64,000 nucleotides of DNA from assembly GCF_016900775.1 (NCBI RefSeq), contig NZ_JACJKN010000008.1, positions 33,626 to 97,625 on the forward strand. The letters run 5' to 3'. The DNA is from Olsenella uli. Its GTDB lineage: Bacteria > Actinomycetota > Coriobacteriia > Coriobacteriales > Atopobiaceae. Position 1 is the stretch's first letter; every line of letters begins with the position of its first letter. Below the pieces are notes generated by a model. That model ran no database searches. It was not told the origin of the DNA and saw nothing but the letters and a program-made list of their open reading frames with translations. Below are positions 15,880 to 25,809 of this stretch, piece after piece. A program made the translations under genes and the position numbers.

Positions 15880-16911
15880 TCATGCGAGCCCGTATGCCTC
15901 AAGGGGAACGAGCTCGCAGACCGGGCCGTCCGGGATGTCGACGAGCGGCTCGTGGTCGCGCGGCACGCCGAAGGTCTCGAGCAGGCGGTTGAACTCGTAC
16001 AGGTCGCCGACCTCCTCGGGGGAGAAGCGGATGATCTTCGGCAGGTCGATGGTGATGCGGGACTCGCGCCGCCGCTCGCGTCGCAGCGCCACGAGCGGGC
16101 TGCCGCCGTTGATGAGCGGGTTTCTGACCTTCTCGCCGCCGTCGAGCTCCCCGATGATGACGGTTCCGTCGGGCAGCACCCACATGAAGTCGACGCGGAG
16201 GGCGCGGCCGGGGCTCATGGGGTCGCGGAGGGGCACCTGCAGGTCGGGCATCGCAAACCCCAGCTCGTACATGGTCGCCCGTGCGGTTGACTCGCCACCG
16301 CTCTCCGGGCGCGGGTCGGCAAACGAGACCGTCCTTATCGCCTGCCGGAACCCTCGGAAGTGCGGGCCCATGGACTCGACGTACGAGACCAGCTCGTCGG
16401 CGCCAAGAAGGCCCAGGCGAAGACAGGAGTCGGCGACCGCGAGCCCCTCGGAAAAGCTGAGCCGCCGCGCGCAGTCGAAGACCGTGCGCTCCGGCCCTGT
16501 CACGGGAATGCCCGACGCGGTGGTCGCGCCCTCGCCGCGGACGTGGAGCCCCACGACCCTCCCGCCGTGATAGCTGCGCGCGCCCGACGGCGTGGCTATT
16601 TGGATGGGCGTCTGGAGGTGGTTTGACACGCTGAGGCCGTGGGCGACGGCCGCGGAGGTCCCGCAGAACACCCAGTCCGGGTGGAGCTCGTGGAGGGCGC
16701 GCATCATGAAGAGCGTCCGCTCGCTCCGGGCGAGGGAGCGCCAGGATTCTGCCCGCGCGTACAGCCGCGGGAGCGGGGAGAGGGGCTCGCCAGACTCCAC
16801 GCGGCGCTCGAGCGCGCGATGGAGCCTCCCCGGGAACGACTCGAGGCACGCGCCGCGCCGCTCCGCCTCCCGCAGGAAAATGTCAATCTCACGGTCCACG
16901 ATCTGCCACAC
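15880..16911 (-). CDS. AbiEi-like / DUF559-type protein with PDDEXK-like C-terminus
   Basis: A 343-residue protein read from GTG 16911, which is preceded by GAGGAGGGG; the open frame extends further upstream but without a good start. The N-terminal half resembles the AbiEi-type antitoxin/regulator proteins common in actinobacteria (FCGTSAAVAHGLSV, PTGPERTVFDCAR-like region). The C-terminal part shows an endonuclease-like core RVDFMWVLPDGTVIIGELDG, i.e. D-x(n)-E-x-D-G followed by a lysine, as in DUF559/Vsr-like folds. No cognate toxin gene is adjacent. It is bracketed by 64-bp repeats on both sides. Role unknown; a defence or regulatory role is inference. Confidence 0.75.
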   Translation of the reverse strand: MWQIVDREIDIFLREAERRGACLESFPGRLHRALERRVESGEPLSPLPRLYARAESWRSLARSERTLFMMRALHELHPDWVFCGTSAAVAHGLSVSNHLQTPIQIATPSGARSYHGGRVVGLHVRGEGATTASGIPVTGPERTVFDCARRLSFSEGLAVADSCLRLGLLGADELVSYVESMGPHFRGFRQAIRTVSFADPRPESGGESTARATMYELGFAMPDLQVPLRDPMSPGRALRVDFMWVLPDGTVIIGELDGGEKVRNPLINGGSPLVALRRERRRESRITIDLPKIIRFSPEEVGDLYEFNRLLETFGVPRDHEPLVDIPDGPVCELVPLEAYGLA

Positions 16912-17125
16912 GGCCCCTCCTCTCCGCCTTAGCGGGGATGATAGGGGAGGGGCGGCCCGCGGTGTCTTCCCGGCCCCTGACGCGTCGCTGACGCCGCAGG
17001 TGGCAGGGGGCGCGGCCGCCGGGGCGACTTCGCGGGCGGCGGCCTGGCGGCGGCGGGCGGCGTTTTGCACGCGGGGGCGGGCCGGGGGCCGTCGTTTTTC
17101 TCGCCTCTGGGTCTCCCCGCCGGGC
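16912..17125. other. GC-rich gap upstream of the AbiEi-like gene
   Basis: No gene, tRNA or clear promoter is visible. The stretch is very GC-rich with short GGCGG runs. Confidence 0.4.
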
Positions 17126-17189
17126 GAGTGACAGATTTCGAACGTATGAGGCCCCCGGAAGGGCCCCGTCCGGCCGAAGGCTGTCACTC
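17126..17189. repeat. 64-bp palindromic repeat, copy 3
   Basis: Begins GAGTGACAGATTTCGAACG and ends GGCTGTCACTC; exactly 64 bases with GGCCCCC / GGGCCCC inner arms. Confidence 0.8.
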
Positions 17190-17240
17190 GGGGAGGGCGC
17201 GGCGAGAAGAACCGGCAAGCAGCGGGTCCTTCTCGGCACG

Positions 17241-17274
17241 AAAAAAGCGGACCCGGGCAGCACCCCGGGTCCGC
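17241..17274 (-). terminator. Intrinsic terminator of rpsT
   Basis: On the minus strand, GCGGACCCGGG / CCCGGGTCCGC forms an 11-base stem followed by TTTTTT (17246-17241), 24 bases after the rpsT stop. Confidence 0.93.
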
Positions 17275-17297
17275 TCGCACGATCTATGAGGGAGAAG

Positions 17298-17561
17298 CTA
17301 CTTGATGGTGTTCACGAGCTTCTGCACGCCGCTCTTGCGCTGAGCGGCCTGGTTCTTGTGGATGATGCCCTTGGAAGCGGCCTTGTCGAGCAGGCGGCCG
17401 GCCTTGTTGGCGGCGTCCTGGGCGGCCTCGGCGTCCTTGGCCTCGACAGCAAGGCGGACCTTCTTGACGGCGGTCTTGAGCTCGGAGCGGACCGCGCGGT
17501 TGCGCTGACGCGCCTTCTCAGCGGTGATGATGCGCTTCTTCTGAGACTTGATGTTAGCCAC
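17298..17561 (-). CDS. rpsT: 30S ribosomal protein S20
   Basis: An 87-residue basic protein, typical length for S20. It starts at GTG 17561 with ANIKSQKKRIITAEKARQRN, the family hallmark, and has the expected helical composition and C-terminal ASKGIIHKNQAAQRKSGVQ. An AAAGGAA ribosome site precedes the start. It binds 16S rRNA early in 30S assembly. It is divergent from lepA, an arrangement found in many bacteria, and has its own strong terminator. Confidence 0.97.
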   Translation of the reverse strand: MANIKSQKKRIITAEKARQRNRAVRSELKTAVKKVRLAVEAKDAEAAQDAANKAGRLLDKAASKGIIHKNQAAQRKSGVQKLVNTIK

Positions 17562-17669
17562 GTGCAGTTCCTTTCGGTTCTTAACTATGTGAGGCCTCTG
17601 TGCTGAGACACGGCGAGGTCAACCCGATGAATATAGCATATCGCCCGGGAGTTCGCTATCATTCACTTC

Positions 17670-19477
<1,808 letters not shown>

Positions 19478-19481
<4 letters not shown>

Positions 19482-20503
19482 CGGCCGCCGAGGTCCTGGC
19501 CGCCTACGCACCCGCCGCCGCTCTCGACATGCCTAAAAGGGGACAGGCCCCTTTTAGGCAAGTCTCTCTCGCGGAGCGCCTCTCGGGCAGGCTGCTCATG
19601 GCGCCGATGGCCGGCGTCTCCGACGCGGCGTACCGCCTCATGGCGCGCGCGGGTGGCGCTGCGCTGGCCTACTCCGAGATGGTCTCCTGCGCCGGCCTCC
19701 ACTACGGCGAGAAGAGCTGGGAGCTCGTGGACCCGGACCCGGCGGAGCCGGACGTGGCCGTGCAGCTCTTTGGCTCCAAGCCGGAGCTCTTCCGCGAGTC
19801 CGCGGAGCGCGTGGCGGCGCGGCTGGGCGAGCGCCTCGCGCTCATCGACGTCAACATGGCGTGCCCGGTGCCCAAGGTCACCAAGAAGGGCGAGGGCTCC
19901 GCGCTGCTGGAGGACCCCGCGCTCGCAGCGGACATCGTGCGCGCGTGCCGCGCGGGCGCCCCGGGCGTTGCCGTGACGGTGAAGATCCGCCGCGGCCGCT
20001 ACGCGGGGCAGGAGGTCGCGCCCGAGTTCGCGCGCGCGATGGAGGACGCCGGCGCCGCCGCCGTGGCCGTGCACGGCCGCTTTGCCACGCAGATGTACCA
20101 CGGCGAGGCCGACTGGGGCGTCATCGACCGCGTGGCGGACGCCGTCTCCGTGCCCGTGATCGCGTCCGGCGACATCCTCTCCCACGAGGCGGCGCTGCGC
20201 GCGCTCGACGAGACCGGCGCCTCCGCCGTGATGGTGGCGCGCGGGACCTACGGCAACCCGTGGGTCTTCTCGGGCCACGAGCCGAGCGTATCCGAGAAGA
20301 TCGCCGCCTTCGAGTGCCACGTGCGTCTGCTCGCGGCCACCGGCGCCCACCTCAAGCGCGCCCGCAGCCTCGCGGGCTGGTACTTCAAGGGCATGCCCGA
20401 CGCCGCCCGCTGGAGAAACGCCGCCATGAGCTGCGTCACCGCCGAGGAGTTCCTCGCCGTCGCCGCCGACGTCCGCGCGTACCTGACAAAGGTGTCAGGG
20501 TAG
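19478..20503 (+). CDS. dus: tRNA-dihydrouridine synthase (Dus family)
   Basis: A 341-residue FMN-dependent enzyme that reduces uridines in tRNA. Motifs: [40 protein letters not shown] with the catalytic Cys in the CPVPKV loop, [17 protein letters not shown] and VIASGDI. The start is GTG 19478, overlapping the lepA stop; ATG 19529 is an alternative. The first about 35 residues include the segment [11 protein letters not shown], encoded by a palindromic repeat (19530-19560), so this extension is probably a repeat insertion tolerated at the N-terminus. Confidence 0.93.
19530..19560. repeat. 31-base palindrome inside the 5' end of dus
   Basis: TGCCTAAAAGGGGACAGGCC followed by CCTTTTAGGCA, a near-perfect palindrome sharing the GGGGACAG-x-CCCC core with the two elements at 6292-6375. 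It is read in frame if dus starts at 19478. Confidence 0.75.
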
Positions 20504-20750
20504 TTTGTCAGGAAACCCGCTCGGCGGCGGGCGGGGGCGCGGCCCGTTGCGACATCGGGGGTTATGGCAGCTTTCGTTGTTCCGGCTTTGTCTGATTTGG
20601 GGTCATGGCAATCGCCGCCGGTCGCCAACTGGTCGTTCTCCTCGGAGCGTTGCGGTTTTGGGGGCTATGGCAGGCCGGACTCTGCCACAGCCCCACATTC
20701 CGCAACGGCTGAAGCATGACAAAGGTGTCAGGGCAGTCTGTCAGGAAACC
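20484..20750. repeat. Direct and inverted repeats filling the dus-fic gap
   Basis: TGACAAAGGTGTCAGGG begins a 34-base direct repeat at 20484-20517 and 20717-20750 with two mismatches; the copies span the stop codons of dus and of the opposing fic gene. Between them, a 25-base GTTGCG...TATGGCAG word occurs at 20546-20570 and 20649-20673 and inverted at 20682-20706, giving a strong hairpin at 20649-20706. No gene is visible. Confidence 0.65.
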
Positions 20751-21622
20751 GCCTGCGCCCCCGCCGCGGCCGACTCGTTCTCCCGGGTCTCCCGCACGCA
20801 GGCAATCCGACCCTTGCACTCGGCGAGGACGGACGCGCAGCCAAGTGCGACGAGCGGGTTGGCGTCTCCGTCCGCCTGCCACGCCTCGAGCGACGTGTAA
20901 TAGCCGACCCTGTCGTCGTGCTTGATGGCGACGGGCGGGTATCCGGCAGAGACAAGCATGCAGTTGAGCAGCGTGCGGCCCGTGCGCCCATTGCCGTCCT
21001 GAAAGGGGTGGATGGCCTCGAAGAGGGCGTGGAACGCAAGCGCTGCACATACGGGGTGCAGGTCATGATGCTGATATGCGTAGACGAGGCTCTTGAGGTC
21101 ATCGCGAACCTCGACGGCGGCAACCGGCGCGGTCCGCGAGCCGCGGATGTAGACGGGGCCCATTCTGAGCGCACCGCGCGTCCTCGGCCGGCAATCGAGC
21201 GCGGTGCGCTCATGTATGTCTTGGATGAGGGCAACACTGAGCTCGCGTCCCTCGGAGGGCTGCCTCAGGGCGTAGTCGTAGCCCTCCGCGACGCCGCGTA
21301 CCGAGAAGAGGTCCTGCAGGCTCTTGTCGTCAGTGGGAATGAACTCTCCCTCAAGGACGAGCTCGGTCTCAAGGGGCGTGAGCATGGAGCCCTCGATGGC
21401 AGTCGTGTGGTAGGCAAAGCGGCTCAGGAAGTCGCGGTCGTACCCCGCAAGGGCGTCGCGCTCGGCATCGGTGCGTGGCGCTCATGTCCGCCGCATCTCG
21501 TCGGTGAGCGCGGCGACTCGCGAGAGCGAGGACTCAACGTCCGGGCTGAGGATGGGGTGGAAGGCTCTGTAGATTATCTCGGCCATGGGTAGGGACGAGA
21601 AAGACTCCCCTGATTTGCGCAT
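20741..21622 (-). pseudogene. Fic/DOC-family AMP-transferase gene interrupted by an in-frame TGA
   Basis: Read from ATG 21622 (GGGAGGG before it): MRKSGESFSSLPMAEIIYRA through ALTDEMRRT, then TGA at 21482-21484, then the same frame continues APRTDAERDALAGYDRDFLSRFAYHTTAIEGSML and the Fic core HPFQDGNGRTGR. TTAIEG is the N-terminal (S/T)xxxE(G/N) inhibitory motif. The two halves read as one protein, so this is a nonsense allele of a class II-like Fic gene. ATG 21385 could still give a 214-residue protein with the complete Fic core but without the inhibitory helix. Fic enzymes transfer AMP to target hydroxyls. The gene convergently faces dus. Confidence 0.75.
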
Positions 21623-21778
21623 GAGCCCTCCCGTCTCAGCCGCCCTGCTTTGCCCCATTGTATGCGATGCCCTAGGGTGCGGCTTCACGGATACAATGAT
21701 GATGCCAGTGCCATAGCATGGGAATATGACCCACGTCAAGGGATGCAAATCGAGCACTCGTTCAGTAACGGATACGTT

Positions 21779-23002
21779 ATGACCAAAGCCCTCTACCTGC
21801 ACATACCCTTCTGCGCGCGCAAGTGCGCGTACTGTGACTTCTCCTCGTGGGCCACGCCCGCGGGCGACCCGCTCATGGCCGCGTACGCCCGCGCCCTTGA
21901 GGAACAGCTCACGGAGGCGGCCGCGCTCGGCCTCGTCGAGGGCTGCGAGACGGCCTACGTGGGCGGCGGCACCCCTACGCTTCTGGGCGAGAAGAACCTG
22001 GGCTCGCTCGTCTCCGCCGTCCGCTCCGTGGCGCCGGGGATAGCGGAGCTCAGCTGCGAGGCGAACCCGGACTCCCTCACGGACGGCGTCATCGACGCCC
22101 TTCGCGCGGCAGGGGCCACACGCCTCTCCGTCGGCGTCCAGAGCCTCGACGACGGCGAGCTCGCCGAGCTGGGCCGCCTGCACGACGCCGCGTGCGCGCG
22201 GGGGCGCGTGGCGGCGGCCGTGGCGTCCGGGCTGGACGTCTCGGTCGACCTCATGTGCGCGACGCCGGGCCAGACGGACGAGAGCTGGAGGAGGACGCTC
22301 GAGGGTGCGCTCGCGCTCGGCGTGGGCCACGTGAGTGCCTACCCGCTCCAGATAGAGGAGGGGACGGCGCTCGACCGCCGCTATGCGGATGACCCGTGCC
22401 CCTGGAACTCCGACGAGGTGCAGGCCGCCCGCATGAGCGAGGCTCAGGTGATGCTTGAAGGTTCTGGCTTGGCCCGCTATGAGGTGGCGAGCTACGCCGC
22501 CGCAGGTAAGCGATGCCGACACAACATTGCCTACTGGACGGGCCTGTCATATCTCGGCCTGGGAACCGGAGCCTCAAGCATGCTCAACCTCAAGGAATAC
22601 TTGAGATTTCGTGAGGTTGCTCCGCAACTGCCGAAGCCGCCCGAGGGGACCGCGCGGGCGCGCCTCACCGTCACGACGGGCCGCCGCGAGCTGGCGGCGG
22701 ACCCGCGGCTGGCAGCCCTCTCCGCGTCGCTCGAGTTCCTGACGGAGGCGCAGGCGGCGACCGAGGACCTCATGCTCGGGGCGCGCCTCGTGGACGGGCT
22801 GGACCCCGCGCTCGTCTCGCGCGCCCGTGACCTGCTCGGCGCGCGGCTCAACGATGCGCTGGCCGACCTCCTCTCCCGCGGCCTTCTGGCCGAGAAGAAC
22901 GGTCGGCTCGCGCCCACCGAGAGCGGCTGGCTCCTCGGCAACGAGCTCTACGGCGCCCTCTGGGACCTCGCCCCGGGGGAGGTCCTCACCGCGAGCTGCT
23001 AG
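21779..23002 (+). CDS. hemW: Heme chaperone HemW-type radical SAM protein
   Basis: A 407-residue radical SAM protein. LHIPFCARKCAYCDF carries the Cys12-x3-Cys16-x2-Cys19 cluster motif, followed by YVGGGTPTLL, LSVGVQSLDDGEL and CRHNIAYWTGLSYLGLGTGASSM, all typical of HemW (often labelled oxygen-independent coproporphyrinogen oxidase-like). The true role is heme handling rather than coproporphyrinogen oxidation. Start: ATG 21779 lacks a strong ribosome site; ATG 21743, 12 codons earlier, has AAGGG too close to be ideal. Confidence 0.9.
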   Translation: MTKALYLHIPFCARKCAYCDFSSWATPAGDPLMAAYARALEEQLTEAAALGLVEGCETAYVGGGTPTLLGEKNLGSLVSAVRSVAPGIAELSCEANPDSLTDGVIDALRAAGATRLSVGVQSLDDGELAELGRLHDAACARGRVAAAVASGLDVSVDLMCATPGQTDESWRRTLEGALALGVGHVSAYPLQIEEGTALDRRYADDPCPWNSDEVQAARMSEAQVMLEGSGLARYEVASYAAAGKRCRHNIAYWTGLSYLGLGTGASSMLNLKEYLRFREVAPQLPKPPEGTARARLTVTTGRRELAADPRLAALSASLEFLTEAQAATEDLMLGARLVDGLDPALVSRARDLLGARLNDALADLLSRGLLAEKNGRLAPTESGWLLGNELYGALWDLAPGEVLTASC

Positions 23003-23027
23003 GATCCCACTCATCCGTGAGCCGCGT

Positions 23028-23091
23028 GAGTGACAGAATCCGGCCGAATGCGGCCCGCAAAAGCGCCCCATCCGTCCGAAACGCGTCACTC
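23028..23091. repeat. 64-bp palindromic repeat, copy 4
   Basis: Begins GAGTGACAGAATCCGGCCG and ends AACGCGTCACTC; exactly 64 bases. Its inverse resembles the forward strand of copy 3. It lies 25 bases after hemW. Confidence 0.8.
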
Positions 23092-23134
23092 ATACTGGCG
23101 CCCGCACCAAACCGGGCGGCCCGAGCCCGAGCCG

Positions 23135-23944
23135 CTACTCCCGCCGCTCGCGGCCACGCGCAACCTCAAGCGGCTTGACGGCTCCCGCCTGCGCGGGCAC
23201 GTCCGGCACCGGGCCGTTCATCACGCGCTCGATTACGTCGAGCGCGTATCGCGCCTCGTCAAGCCTGAGGATGTGCTGGCGGCTGCCAAACTGAAGCGCA
23301 AAGCCCCACTCGACGGGGGTTATCGAGGAGAGCGCCGTCACCTGCTCGTCAAACGCGCGCCTGACGCCGGAGAAGACGATGCGGCGGTCGGTCACGGAGA
23401 GCGTGCCGGGCGTGGGAATCGCGATGTCCTTCCTAACGGGGTCCAGATGGACGTTCCGTCCAAGCTCGTAGGCAAGCCCGTTTCCGACGAGCCCCGCCCC
23501 TCCCGAGAGGCGCCCCGTCTGCCGGACGACCTCGTTCCTGATCTCATAGTAGGTGGCCGGGCAGCAGAGATGGCAGCGCTCGCCGGGGGAGAGAAACGCG
23601 TTCGTCGGCACGACGGGGAGCGGGTCCACGGGAAGGAGGCGCCGCGTCCCGCCGGGGATTGACGGCGACGCCGCATGCCCGCGCGTGGCCGCCGGGTCAG
23701 GCCGGCCAACGGCTATCCGGTAGTAGCGCCCCGCGTCAGAGAGCCAGCCAACAAAGAAGAGGCCGCCGGTCAGGAGATAGAGCACGCCCATCCCAGGCTT
23801 GCCTTCGCGGAACTTGTGGGCGCCGCACCACCCGAGCAGCGCGCAGAGGAGAAAGTCGCCCCATGCCGCCGCCCGCGGGGCGTGTCGCCGCCCGCGCGCT
23901 CGCCTCTCGCCACCGATGTCGACGTGATCGTGAATGGCAATCAT
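23135..23944 (-). CDS. TM2-domain membrane protein with PH-like C-terminus
   Basis: A 269-residue protein. Residues about 28-75 form a TM2 domain: two hydrophobic helices with LLGWCGAHKFREGKPGMGVLY and GGLFFVGWLSDAGRYY. The C-terminal half contains GTLSVTDRRIVFSG, followed by VTALSSITPVEWG, which resembles the bacterial PH-like fold. Cysteines in GERCHLCCPATY suggest a small metal or disulfide knuckle between the domains. Function unknown. It is flanked by 64-bp repeats on both sides. ATG 23944 is the first start of the frame. Confidence 0.75.
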   Translation of the reverse strand: MIAIHDHVDIGGERRARGRRHAPRAAAWGDFLLCALLGWCGAHKFREGKPGMGVLYLLTGGLFFVGWLSDAGRYYRIAVGRPDPAATRGHAASPSIPGGTRRLLPVDPLPVVPTNAFLSPGERCHLCCPATYYEIRNEVVRQTGRLSGGAGLVGNGLAYELGRNVHLDPVRKDIAIPTPGTLSVTDRRIVFSGVRRAFDEQVTALSSITPVEWGFALQFGSRQHILRLDEARYALDVIERVMNGPVPDVPAQAGAVKPLEVARGRERRE

Positions 23945-24051
23945 CCCCTCGTAGGGATAATACCAGCGCCGCCGAGCTCCATGTCGGCGACGTCCGGAGA
24001 GCGCCCGACGACTGGCGTGTCTCCCCGCGATTGCGGCACGCCCCGCCCGCC

Positions 24052-24115
24052 GAGTGACGGAAACCGACCAAACCAGGCCCCCAAAACGGCCCCATCCGGC
24101 CGAAACGCGTCACCC
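24052..24115. repeat. 64-bp palindromic repeat, copy 5
   Basis: Begins GAGTGACGGAAACCGACC and ends AACGCGTCACCC; exactly 64 bases. It lies upstream of the TM2 gene and before the polysaccharide cluster. Confidence 0.8.
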
Positions 24116-24271
24116 GGGCCAGCGCGCCCAGCCGCCCACGGCTCCCCATACCACAACGCTACAGTTAGCCGAATGTAATATATGTGTCGCCAAATTAGGG
24201 GAGGGGGTATTCCCTCAACCAAGGTGTGATAGCATCAGTTCCACCAACAGGTCATGTTGAGAGGGGGAGTG
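24116..24271. other. Leader of the polysaccharide cluster
   Basis: About 155 bases, more AT-rich than the surroundings, with TGTGATAGCAT (an extended -10-like word) near 24225-24235 and a GGGGAGGGGG...CCCTC inverted repeat before it. It probably holds the promoter of the first antiterminator gene; the exact elements cannot be fixed by eye. Confidence 0.35.
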
Positions 24272-24916
24272 ATGTCAGATTATGCCGCACAGGTACTTTT
24301 ACCTGCGGAAACAGAGTTCTCTGCCGCTCCCTCGAAGATATCAACTTATAAAATGATAATCGGGGGGGGGGTCTCCCGGAATAGGCTAGACCTACCGGAG
24401 GCACGCCCAACCAACGGAACGCTCTGCGCGCTGCGCGTGACGCCCGGCCACGAGCGCGCGATGGCGCGTCGCGTGCGCCGCGTCGCGGCGGCGGGGCTCA
24501 ACGACTGCTACGTCCTGCTCACGGAGCGCGAGCGCCGCCGCGACGGGCTCTGGCACAGGGAGCTCGTCCCCACCTTCCCCTCCTACCTCATCCTCGACGT
24601 GCGGAACCCCGACGCCCTCGAGCGCGGGCTCCGCCTCCTCACGGCCCCCGCGGACCTTCCGCGCGTGGGCGGCGTGCCCGCCGCAATCCCCGCGGAGGAC
24701 GCCGCGCTCCTGCGCGCGCTCGCCGGCCCCGACCACGTCATCCGCGCGTCCCGGGGTGCCATCGAGGACGGCGCCCTCCGCGTGTGGGAGGGCCCGCTCG
24801 CCGGGCGAGAGCAGCTCGTTCGCCGCATAGACCGCCATCGTCGCGCCGCGTACCTCGACTCGCGCCTCGGCGAGGGCCGGCTGCGCGTGGGGCTCGAGGT
24901 GGTGAGCAAGACCTAG
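24272..24916 (+). CDS. NusG-like specialised antiterminator (LoaP/UpxY type) with poly-G tract
   Basis: A 214-residue NusG paralog. After a 47-residue N-terminal stretch, LCALRVTPGHERAMARRVRR begins the NGN domain that binds RNA polymerase; a KOW-like segment (VWEGPLAGREQLVRRIDRHR) follows near the C-terminus. ATG 24272 follows AGGGGGAG; ATG 24254 is in frame too. A run of ten Gs (24362-24371) lies inside the 5' coding part, and with ten Gs the frame stays open. Slippage would truncate the protein, so expression may be phase variable. Such proteins bind early in long polysaccharide operons and suppress termination; the leader terminator at 25077-25160 is a plausible target. Confidence 0.83.
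   Translation: MSDYAAQVLLPAETEFSAAPSKISTYKMIIGGGVSRNRLDLPEARPTNGTLCALRVTPGHERAMARRVRRVAAAGLNDCYVLLTERERRRDGLWHRELVPTFPSYLILDVRNPDALERGLRLLTAPADLPRVGGVPAAIPAEDAALLRALAGPDHVIRASRGAIEDGALRVWEGPLAGREQLVRRIDRHRRAAYLDSRLGEGRLRVGLEVVSKT
24362..24371. repeat. Poly-G tract (G10) in the antiterminator gene
   Basis: Ten consecutive Gs, the longest homopolymer I noticed in the window, within codons about 31-34 of the NusG-like gene. The present length keeps the frame. Confidence 0.9.
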
Positions 24917-25076
24917 CCAAAGACTCAAGGCAGCTTTCTGTGCGCGGCCCACGGGCCCTCTCGCGGGCGGCGCACAGCAAGCTGGCTCCCTGCGTGCGCA
25001 GGCGTGCTGTTGCTGCATACATACCCCGGTCGACCGCGCGGTGCATCAGGCGGGCGCGGAGGGCTCGGGGGAGTGA

Positions 25077-25160
25077 AGAGACTCGCGATGCCGCCGACGG
25101 GCGGCATGGCCGAAGGCGTGGGCCGCGTGCCCGGCGCCAGGCCACGCGCGTCTCTTTTTT
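25077..25160 (+). terminator. Intrinsic terminator/attenuator in the leader between the two NusG-like genes
   Basis: AAGAGACTCGCG at 25077-25087 pairs with CGCGCGTCTCT at 25147-25157, enclosing an inner perfect hairpin ATGCCGCC-GAC-GGGCGGCAT and another GC-rich arm; TTTTTT follows at 25155-25160. It precedes the second NusG-like gene by about 45 bases, so transcription into the cluster must pass it. Confidence 0.7.
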
Positions 25161-25206
25161 CATGACCAGATTCAGACAGGAAGAACCCGGGGAGGTGATG
25201 GCGAGC

Positions 25207-25809
25207 ATGTGGTACGTGGTGCAGGTGACAGGCGGGACCGAGGAGCGCATGGCCGAGCTCATAGAGAGCGTGGCCACGCCGGGCGTGCTGGAGGAGTGCT
25301 TCCTCCCGCGCTACCAGACGGAGATCAAGGTCCGCGGCGCGTTCCGCCCCGTGGAGAAGCCGCTCCTCACGGGCTACCTCTTCGCCGTGACCGCGGACCC
25401 CGCGCGCCTGGCGCGCGACCTCGCCAAGATCCCGGAGTTCGCTCGTGTCCTCAAGGTGGGAGGGGCCTACGCGCCGCTCTCCCGCGAGGAGGAGGCCTGG
25501 CTCGGCGCTTTCACCGAGCCGGGGCGCCGCTGCGTCCCCATGAGCTACGGCGTGGTGGCGGGCGAGAAGATCGTGGTCACCGAGGGGCCCCTCAAGGGGC
25601 ACGAGGCCATGATCGCCGAGGTCGACCGCAGGCGCAGCGTTGCGTACCTGCGCTTTGAGATCTGCGGCCGCGAGGTGACCACCCGCGTGGGCCTGGGGCT
25701 CGTGGCGCGCCTGCCCGAGACCGCCCGCGCGGAGGCGGAGCGCGTGGTGTCGGAGCGGCGCGCACGCGCGCGGGCGAGAAGGTGCTCCATGGAAGGAACC
25801 TGCAAGTAA
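25207..25809 (+). CDS. NusG-like transcription antiterminator (second copy)
   Basis: A 200-residue protein beginning MWYVVQVTGGTEERMAELI, the NusG N-terminal (NGN) hallmark, and ending with a KOW domain (GEKIVVTEGPLKGHEAMIAEVDRRR). ATG 25207 is favoured because the near-perfect site GGGGAGGTGAT sits seven bases before it; an ATG at 25198 overlaps that site. It is followed directly by the sugar transferase gene (TAA then ATG), with GGAAGGA inside its own end. As the first gene of the long polysaccharide operon it probably works in processive antitermination. Confidence 0.9.
   Translation: MWYVVQVTGGTEERMAELIESVATPGVLEECFLPRYQTEIKVRGAFRPVEKPLLTGYLFAVTADPARLARDLAKIPEFARVLKVGGAYAPLSREEEAWLGAFTEPGRRCVPMSYGVVAGEKIVVTEGPLKGHEAMIAEVDRRRSVAYLRFEICGREVTTRVGLGLVARLPETARAEAERVVSERRARARARRCSMEGTCK

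Noticed and set aside
24917..25197. Known riboswitch class in the leader between the two NusG-like genes
   Set aside because: A multi-arm structure and terminator are visible, but no conserved core of a riboswitch class that I know could be recognised.
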